From assembly GCA_014729055.1 (NCBI GenBank), contig WJKO01000376.1:1-6128 (forward strand): DNA of 6,128 bases. Reading direction: 5' to 3'. The notes below the pieces were generated by a model. That model saw nothing but the letters and a program-made list of their open reading frames with translations. It searched no databases and was not told the origin of the DNA. The position numbers and the translations under genes were made by a program. The stretch is from Promethearchaeota archaeon. Its GTDB lineage: Archaea > Asgardarchaeota > Lokiarchaeia > Sigyniarchaeales > Promethearchaeaceae. Below, in pieces: positions 1 through 4,761 of this stretch. Each line of letters starts with the position of its first letter. The stretch's first letter is position 1.

Positions 1-273
1 ACATATGGTTTAGCTGCAACACCTTGGGGAGGAAAAAAAAATAGTGGATTCGGTAGAACTCATGGAGAGCTAGGATTTCACGAATTATTAGAACCACATC
101 ACATACATGTCGATAAACAGAGATTTCCTAGTGAATTTTGGTGGCAATCCTATAATCAAGAAAAATTAGATGCAAGCGAGTCTATTATAAATGTTATATT
201 CAATAAAAAATGGCTTAAGTTAGGTGGACTAATACTTAAATTGCTGAAGATTCTAAGACGTAAACCACATTGA
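1..273 (+). CDS. Aldehyde dehydrogenase, C-terminal fragment (5' end outside window)
   Basis: Frame 1 is open from the window edge to the TGA at 271-273 and encodes the last 90 residues of a longer protein. Residues 8-21 read PWGGKKNSGFGRTH, matching the conserved C-terminal signature of NAD(P)-dependent aldehyde dehydrogenases (PxGGxKxSGxGRxxG), followed by GELGFHELLEP. These enzymes oxidise aldehydes to carboxylic acids. The catalytic Cys and Glu and the Rossmann region lie upstream of the window and cannot be checked. After the family core come an FWWQSY segment (residues 49-54) and a tail of about 35 residues ending in alternating hydrophobic and basic residues (WLKLGGLILKLLKILRRKPH). This resembles an amphipathic or membrane-associating extension, as in some long-chain or fatty aldehyde dehydrogenases. 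Family assignment is firm; substrate and membrane association are inference. Confidence 0.9.
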   Translation, partial: TYGLAATPWGGKKNSGFGRTHGELGFHELLEPHHIHVDKQRFPSEFWWQSYNQEKLDASESIINVIFNKKWLKLGGLILKLLKILRRKPH

Positions 274-285
274 TTAAACCACATT
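261..285 (+). repeat. Short direct repeat TAAACCACATT x2 at the aldehyde dehydrogenase stop
   Basis: The 11-mer TAAACCACATT occurs at 261-271 and again at 275-285, a 14-base period. The first copy covers the last codons and the first base of the stop codon of the aldehyde dehydrogenase. The second lies just after the stop. It looks like a small tandem duplication that may have occurred at the 3' end of the gene. A regulatory role is possible but not shown. Confidence 0.6.
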
Positions 286-308
286 ATAAATCATTAATTT
301 AATCAATG
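268..308. repeat. 11-bp inverted repeat around the aldehyde dehydrogenase stop codon
   Basis: CATTGATTAAA (268-278) is exactly complementary to TTTAATCAATG (298-308), with a 19-base loop between them. The left arm contains the TGA stop of the aldehyde dehydrogenase. The stem has only two G-C pairs and no T-run follows directly, so it is not a classical intrinsic terminator. It could be a weak 3'-end structure or a dyad operator upstream of the zinc-ribbon gene. A second shorter dyad, AATCATT (289-295) with AATGATT (305-311), overlaps it and competes for the same bases. Confidence 0.5.
284..291 (+). promoter_or_regulatory. Possible TATA-like element upstream of the zinc-ribbon gene
   Basis: TTATAAAT at 284-291 resembles an archaeal TATA box. 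It lies about 80 bases before the ATG at 371, which would imply a 5' leader of some 50 bases. The rest of the 97-base gap is AT-rich, so a chance match is quite possible. It lies in the loop of the inverted repeat described at 268-308. Confidence 0.25.
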
Positions 309-370
309 ATTCTTAAATCAATTATTCAATTTCGCTAATTTAATTAATGCTAAGAAGTAAGGTAAATTAA

Positions 371-898
371 ATGCCGCGATTTTTTTTCTTCAAATGTGAA
401 AAATGCGATTTTTATTTTGTGCTCGTTCAAGGAAAGAATGGTTGGATAGATGAAGAATCAAATATTGGTTTTATTTTGCATCCCGGTTATGAGATTTTAG
501 GTAATCCGAAAGGAGATTTTGATGAAGTAACTTTTTGGGATTATTTCTGCCCTAGTTGCGGAAAAGTTTATCGACTGGTCATAGGTCAAGTAAAGACCTG
601 TATTCCAGAAATCTACAAACCAGAAGGCATTAATCTCTCATATTATCTGATACATGGTTATGAATTTGAACCAGAAAACCCACCTGACGTGCCAGATTAT
701 TGGTATTATAGGCTCAATTATAAATGCTCGGATTGTGGGGAAAATGTGATGGAAGCCATGGAGCTGTTTAAACACTGCCCCAATCGAGATAAAACAACTA
801 AATTTGATCTTAGTCCTTTAAATAATGAACAAGAATGGATAAAATGTCCTTTATGCGGTGAAGGCTTTATTATTTACCAGAATATCATGACTTCTTGA
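371..898 (+). CDS. Small double zinc-ribbon protein, function unknown
   Basis: This 175-residue protein has four CxxC knuckles: C9/C12 (CEKC), C60/C63 (CPSCG), C119/C122 (CSDCG) and C159/C162 (CPLCG). The natural pairing gives two zinc ribbons, residues 9-63 and 119-162, joined by a Pro- and Tyr-rich linker (about 98-115, with PENPPDVPDY). Both halves follow the same plan of knuckle, aromatic or acidic insert, then a second CPxCG knuckle and a beta-strand, suggesting an internal duplication. Two more cysteines (C77, C136) lie outside the knuckles. There is no signal peptide, membrane helix or recognisable catalytic domain, so it is probably cytosolic and acts by binding a protein or nucleic acid. 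The ATG at 371 is preceded by AAGGT (359-363), a modest ribosome-binding site at a suitable distance, and C9 follows soon after, supporting this start. The gene converges on the PHP gene with 12 bases between stops. I do not recognise a named family. Confidence 0.8.
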   Translation: MPRFFFFKCEKCDFYFVLVQGKNGWIDEESNIGFILHPGYEILGNPKGDFDEVTFWDYFCPSCGKVYRLVIGQVKTCIPEIYKPEGINLSYYLIHGYEFEPENPPDVPDYWYYRLNYKCSDCGENVMEAMELFKHCPNRDKTTKFDLSPLNNEQEWIKCPLCGEGFIIYQNIMTS

Positions 899-910
899 TT
901 TATCATGTCT

Positions 911-1786
911 TCATACCTTCCCAGTATTTTCTGGTAAAAATTTTCGTGGATCTATCAAATTTAAGTCGTATTTTTCTACTAATTTCATCATTTCCCGGCT
1001 TTTGTCTAGGTTCTTCTTATAGTCTTTATCAAATCCGTGAAAGTCACTTGCAACGGAAAATTTAACTCCGTATTCGTGCCCATATTCCAATATCGGATAA
1101 CACCACTTTGTATGGTTTATTTTATGCTTTTTATCCCAGAATAGATTATTTAACTCAATAGCCACATTATATTTTTTACACATAAGAACGAAACGTTTCA
1201 TTTTATCTTTGTTTTTTAAAATACCGATTGATTTAGGCATACCTTCTTGAAAATGTGCAAAGACATCGGGCTTAAATTTCTCAAACGCTGTATAAAGACC
1301 CTTTTCCCATAGTTGTTCATTTAATAAAAGGCGAGGATTATGTTTCCACATCCATTTTTCTAATTTTGTGTGTTTTTTGTAGAGAAACGATAAAGGCTTT
1401 GGTAGAGTTTGATGCTTTGCGACCATTAAATAATCAAAGAAATCCGCAGTAATACCTTGAGGTAATGTAAGTTTTCCATGAGGATATATATCAATTTCAC
1501 CAGCATTTAACAATCGGATTTGAGGATATTTTTTGTCATAGAATCTGATAACTTGTTTCCGATATTCCAACATTGACTTAGAGAAACACGTGACCAATCC
1601 ACTTGGATTTAACCCTTGATTTACTGGATGTTTATAGATTGCTCCAGGAAACACATGATCCGTAAATCCTACGATATCGTATCCTAAATCAATTAATGTT
1701 TGAATTTGAAGATCTAAGTCAATTTGTCCGTCGCTGAATAATGTATGCATGTGGAGGTCAAATTTTATGTTCAATATGTTCCGCAT
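911..1786 (-). CDS. PHP-domain metal-dependent phosphoesterase
   Basis: This 291-residue protein has the full PHP (polymerase and histidinol phosphatase) metal-site set: H12 and H14 in DLHMHT, D19 in SDG, H44 in TDH, E97 in AGEID, H125 in AKH, H178 in AHF, and D248 and H250 in SDFHG. All nine ligand positions of the trinuclear site are present, so it should be an active metal-dependent hydrolase, probably a cytosolic phosphoesterase. Length and layout fit stand-alone members of the histidinol-phosphatase/YcdX-like group (COG1387-like). The substrate cannot be read from the sequence, and no histidine-biosynthesis gene is adjacent. A basic, Trp-rich stretch between H125 and H178 (for example LEKWMWKHNPRLLL) may shape substrate choice. 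The ATG at 1786 is supported by AAGGAAA (1796-1802, read on the minus strand) and by the DLHMHT motif starting at residue 10. It lies 79 bases downstream of the FAD oxidoreductase gene on the same strand. Confidence 0.9.
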   Translation of the reverse strand: MRNILNIKFDLHMHTLFSDGQIDLDLQIQTLIDLGYDIVGFTDHVFPGAIYKHPVNQGLNPSGLVTCFSKSMLEYRKQVIRFYDKKYPQIRLLNAGEIDIYPHGKLTLPQGITADFFDYLMVAKHQTLPKPLSFLYKKHTKLEKWMWKHNPRLLLNEQLWEKGLYTAFEKFKPDVFAHFQEGMPKSIGILKNKDKMKRFVLMCKKYNVAIELNNLFWDKKHKINHTKWCYPILEYGHEYGVKFSVASDFHGFDKDYKKNLDKSREMMKLVEKYDLNLIDPRKFLPENTGKV

Positions 1787-1839
1787 AGAGACTCATTTCC
1801 TTTTCTGCTTATTTACAATAGATGACAGACATCTGAAGT

Positions 1840-1880
1840 GATTATAAAAAGTAATTAAAGTGTAATTAAATAAAGTAATT
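1840..1880 (-). promoter_or_regulatory. Candidate promoter of the PHP gene with three upstream AATTAC repeats
   Basis: Read on the minus strand, TTTTTATAATC (1840-1850) looks like an archaeal TATA box about 54 bases before the PHP start codon. Directly upstream lie three copies of AATTAC (plus-strand GTAATT at 1851-1856, 1862-1867 and 1875-1880), spaced 11 and 13 bases, roughly one helical turn. The last two copies run into the stop codon and final codons of the preceding oxidoreductase gene. Such an array next to a TATA box could bind an activator or repressor, or supply BRE-like sequence. AT-richness lowers certainty. Confidence 0.35.
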
Positions 1881-3326
1881 TTGTTCTATCTTCCTGATTT
1901 TTGTGCAAGTTGTTAAAATTGCATTGTATGCTAATTCTCCACTTGCTCCATAGGTCCGCAGATAGTCTCCTGTTAGGTAACATCCCTTTATTCCTGGAAC
2001 CTTCGGTTTGGGTCTTTTGTCCCAGTAATTATTCACATCCACTTGAACGCTATCCACTAAATCATGAATTAAAACACGTTCAAATAAAATATTATCTTGG
2101 ATTTTTGGATATCTTTTGTATACTCCCTTTTTACATTTATCGATAAGTTCATCAACCATTTTTTGTCTAGTTAACATCTGATGGGGAAAAGGGAAGAAAA
2201 AACTCATCAATTGTTTTCCATCAGGTGCTATTGAGGGATCTATATTTGAAATAGTGGATCCATAGCCTGAAGGTTCCTCAACATACATGAATGTTTTTGA
2301 TTTATATAACACCGAATCTAATGCAAAATCAATAGAAATCCCAACCACGGGGTCTAAGCTTTCAAAAACTTTCTGATATTCCGGCATAATCCTTCGAATT
2401 ATAACTTTATCAACAAACAGATTAGGAACGTTTTTTGGAGGGATTGCGATTACAACATTGTCTGAACTTATATCTCCGAGACTTGTTTTAACTCCTTCAA
2501 CGGACAACAAGTCAACAATCGCGTTTTGATCTTCTACCTTGTTTTTCTGGAATATTAATTGCTTTACTTCGCAGTCAGTAATAACTTTACCCCCATTTTC
2601 TATAATCTTGTTTTTCAGTTTATCTATTATCTGCTGCCAACCGCCCTTTGGATAGCTGAATAATACTTTTCGTTTAGACATCCATTTTATTGTCCGAAAG
2701 ATTTCTCCTGCAGAAATATAATGGGGATCAGAGCAATGCATTAGCGCAGTGGATATTAATTTTAAATAGCGAGTAACTTCTATACATCCATGGGCTCTGC
2801 ACATACGCTTTTCCGCTAAGAATTTTATGAGGCTTTTTTCCTTAATATCATTAAACTCACATTTAAAGCATGTTGTATATATTCTGATGAGTTTCCATAG
2901 ATTAAAGTAGTCGCATCCTTTCATCTTATTAACATTATGAGGAACTTCTAACCAGCCTCGTTTTGTCCATTTATTCTTGTCAATACATTCTTTGTCTAAA
3001 GTCTTCTTAAGATGTTCGTCATCTAAGCCGATATAGACGTAATAATTCCTTATGGGTATAAATTTAATATATTCTGGATGACAATCACTTAATTCGAGCG
3101 TTTTATATAGTGCGCTTTCCTTCCCGTATTTTAACAAATGGAGCCCGTTATCAAGAATGAAACCATCTTTCTCCGTTGGGCGCAGTCTACCGCCGACATT
3201 ATCATTTCTTTCTAAAACCAACACCTTATTTCCTCCATTAGCGAGAATTGCTCCCGTACCTAATCCCGTAATTCCACCGCCGATTACTATAAAATCCCAT
3301 TCTTGATCCTTAGCTAAATCAGACAT
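1866..3326 (-). CDS. FAD-dependent oxidoreductase, phytoene-desaturase-like, Cys-rich paralogue
   Basis: This complete 486-residue flavoprotein has the N-terminal Rossmann dinucleotide motif IGGGITGLGTG (G16, G18, G21), the acidic ribose-binding residue E39 in VLVLER, the GGRL motif (45-48), and the C-terminal FAD motif GDYLRTYGASGELAYNAIL (453-471). This is the layout of the CrtI / amine-oxidase / RetSat group (COG1233-like), which move hydrogen on polyenes and other hydrophobic molecules. The LDNGLHLL segment (58-65) resembles the LDNGQH motif of hydroxysqualene dehydroxylase HpnE, but the C-terminus differs, so no specific enzyme name is justified. No signal peptide or clear membrane helix is seen, so it is likely soluble or peripheral to the membrane. 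It is homologous along its length to the gene at 4762-6128, but has 11 cysteines against one there. The ATG at 3326 lies 15 codons before the glycine motif, as usual, and no Shine-Dalgarno sequence is evident. The acyl-CoA dehydrogenase gene ends 84 bases upstream. Reaction and substrate remain unknown. Confidence 0.85.
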   Translation of the reverse strand: MSDLAKDQEWDFIVIGGGITGLGTGAILANGGNKVLVLERNDNVGGRLRPTEKDGFILDNGLHLLKYGKESALYKTLELSDCHPEYIKFIPIRNYYVYIGLDDEHLKKTLDKECIDKNKWTKRGWLEVPHNVNKMKGCDYFNLWKLIRIYTTCFKCEFNDIKEKSLIKFLAEKRMCRAHGCIEVTRYLKLISTALMHCSDPHYISAGEIFRTIKWMSKRKVLFSYPKGGWQQIIDKLKNKIIENGGKVITDCEVKQLIFQKNKVEDQNAIVDLLSVEGVKTSLGDISSDNVVIAIPPKNVPNLFVDKVIIRRIMPEYQKVFESLDPVVGISIDFALDSVLYKSKTFMYVEEPSGYGSTISNIDPSIAPDGKQLMSFFFPFPHQMLTRQKMVDELIDKCKKGVYKRYPKIQDNILFERVLIHDLVDSVQVDVNNYWDKRPKPKVPGIKGCYLTGDYLRTYGASGELAYNAILTTCTKIRKIEQNYFI

Positions 3327-3367
3327 GACTGAGATTATAAAAGAAATAGAGTTTAAAATTTTATTTG

Positions 3368-3380
3368 TAATATATTTTTT
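3368..3380 (-). promoter_or_regulatory. Possible TATA box upstream of the full-length FAD oxidoreductase
   Basis: The 84-base gap between the acyl-CoA dehydrogenase stop and the oxidoreductase start is very AT-rich. On the minus strand it contains AAAAAATATATTA, centred about 48 bases before the ATG, a reasonable TATA-box position for a short leader. A second T/A element, TTTTATAATC (3333-3342), ends only six bases from the ATG, too close to serve as this gene's TATA box. If the assignment is right, the gene can be transcribed separately from the acyl-CoA dehydrogenase. Confidence 0.25.
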
Positions 3381-3410
3381 TAAAATCAGAAATAAAGCGC
3401 GAAATTTAAT

Positions 3411-4667
3411 TTATAACAAACGAATCATGTCTTTAACGGCTCTAGACACAAGATATAGCTGAATATTCCTCGCCCCACCGATAATTTCTTGTACTTTCGC
3501 AACTTCGAGAGCTTTATCGATCATCAAATTATCTGTAAATGCAATACCACCACATAGCTGTTGTGCTTCATAACATAGACGGTATGCCAAATTTGAAGCT
3601 AAAAATTTAGTGCCCGAAGAAAACGCAGCAGCATATTTAATGATCTTTGATTGGTATTCATATTTTTCTACCTTCCTGTATTCTGTTGCTGTCTTAAATC
3701 CTAATTCTGTCGCCGCCATCAATTCCGTAAATAATTTCGTAATAGGGAAAGAGACAGCCTGAAAATCATAGATAGAACGCCCGAATTGATCTCGAAAATT
3801 TGTATAAATCAGTGCTTTTATAGCGACCAACCATGCGATGCCCAAACTTGAACCAATAATCGCATTTCGTTCGGCTACGAGCCCTTCAAACAAGTTCTTA
3901 TAGCCCAATCCGCGTCCACCTAAGATATTCTCTTTTGGGACTTTCACATCTCTGAATATTGTCTGTCCAATGTGAACCCGTGGAACTGATTGAATACCTA
4001 ACCTATTTGTTTCCAAACCCTCGAAATCCCGCTCAACAATAACTTGATACATACTTCCTCTGGGATCATTTGTATCTTCAACACCATATACAATAAAATA
4101 ATCGGCAACAGGACCATTTGTTGTGTAAATTTTTTCACCATTTACCAACAGATAATCTCCCTTGTCTTCTATTTTTGTTTCCATATTCACTGCATCGGAT
4201 CCATGCTTTCGTTCTGTTATACAAATGCAACCTATTTTCTCTCCAGACATGACTTCGTCTATGATTTTCTTAATCTTATCATTTTCTCCATATTGAAAAC
4301 AAGGATTAGAAAAGATAACACCAGAGACGACTCTCGCTAAGTCCAGTTCCGGATCTATGATTGAAACAGCCATAGCAAGGAGAACTTCATACCTCATACC
4401 ATGTCTACGGACGTGCTTATATGCGTTGAGGCGTTGCATTAATTTTACTTTACCAAGTATCGGAAATAATTCATAGACATCATGATCTAAATTTACTTTA
4501 GGTTCGAGTTCGTTCATCAAATATTCTTCTAATTCTTCTAAAAAGTCTTGTTCGGGTTTTGTAATCAGTGGAATAATAAATCGGTTAAAAATTTTAAAAA
4601 TATTTGCTGTTGTTAATTTCTCTTTTATTTTTTCATCTAATATATCGACACCAGTTATTTTTTTCAT
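3411..4667 (-). CDS. Acyl-CoA dehydrogenase, putative helix-G catalytic Glu
   Basis: This complete 418-residue flavoenzyme is close to the usual family length. It should form the alpha,beta double bond in an acyl-CoA thioester (or act on a similar substrate), passing electrons from FAD to an electron-transfer flavoprotein or another carrier. Family marks in order are: GCICITERKHGSDA (146-159), the middle-domain FAD and substrate loop; GEKIYTTNGPVADYFIVYG (177-195); RDQFGRSIYDFQAV (292-305); and the C-terminal QQLCGGIAF and QEIIGGARNIQ segments (369-377, 393-403). At the position of the medium- and short-chain catalytic base (the E of IYEGT) there is G397. E266 in LVAERNAI instead aligns with the ER of long-chain and isovaleryl-CoA dehydrogenases, whose base sits on helix G, so E266 is the predicted base. 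The substrate is not readable. The ATG at 4667 precedes the normal N-terminal helical region, and an earlier ATG at 4692 is out of frame. It lies between two paralogous FAD oxidoreductases on the same strand. Confidence 0.9.
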   Translation of the reverse strand: MKKITGVDILDEKIKEKLTTANIFKIFNRFIIPLITKPEQDFLEELEEYLMNELEPKVNLDHDVYELFPILGKVKLMQRLNAYKHVRRHGMRYEVLLAMAVSIIDPELDLARVVSGVIFSNPCFQYGENDKIKKIIDEVMSGEKIGCICITERKHGSDAVNMETKIEDKGDYLLVNGEKIYTTNGPVADYFIVYGVEDTNDPRGSMYQVIVERDFEGLETNRLGIQSVPRVHIGQTIFRDVKVPKENILGGRGLGYKNLFEGLVAERNAIIGSSLGIAWLVAIKALIYTNFRDQFGRSIYDFQAVSFPITKLFTELMAATELGFKTATEYRKVEKYEYQSKIIKYAAAFSSGTKFLASNLAYRLCYEAQQLCGGIAFTDNLMIDKALEVAKVQEIIGGARNIQLYLVSRAVKDMIRLL

Positions 4668-4702
4668 AAAATAACTTATCTTTTGTTTTCATAAAACTTA
4701 TG

Positions 4703-4710
4703 TTATAATC
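4703..4710 (-). promoter_or_regulatory. Possible TATA-like element upstream of the acyl-CoA dehydrogenase
   Basis: GATTATAA (minus strand, 4703-4710) lies about 36-43 bases before the start codon at 4667. For an archaeal promoter this would give a very short leader. This fits the absence of a convincing Shine-Dalgarno sequence before the ATG. The match is short in AT-rich DNA, so it is only suggestive. The remainder of the 94-base gap (4668-4761) shows no clear terminator. Confidence 0.25.
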
Positions 4711-4761
4711 AGATGTCAGTTAAAAATGCGATATTGTCAAAAGAGTTTACTTGATTAAAAT

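Noticed and set aside
1818..1837. Possible hairpin AGATG-ACAGA-CATCT between the PHP and oxidoreductase genes
   Set aside because: The stem has only five base pairs and no T-run follows in either direction, so it is not supported as a terminator or RNA element.
1927..1942. 16-base identity TATGCTAATTCTCCAC shared with 4817-4832
   Set aside because: It encodes the conserved GELAYN FAD motif in both paralogues, so it reflects homology and conserved residues rather than a separate DNA repeat.
1901..2146. 81-residue plus-strand open frame
   Set aside because: It lies wholly antisense to the FAD oxidoreductase C-terminal region, has no family motif or ribosome-binding site, and its content follows from the opposite strand.
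4044..4340. 98-residue plus-strand open frame
   Set aside because: It is antisense to conserved acyl-CoA dehydrogenase motifs and shows no motif of its own; it is a chance open frame.
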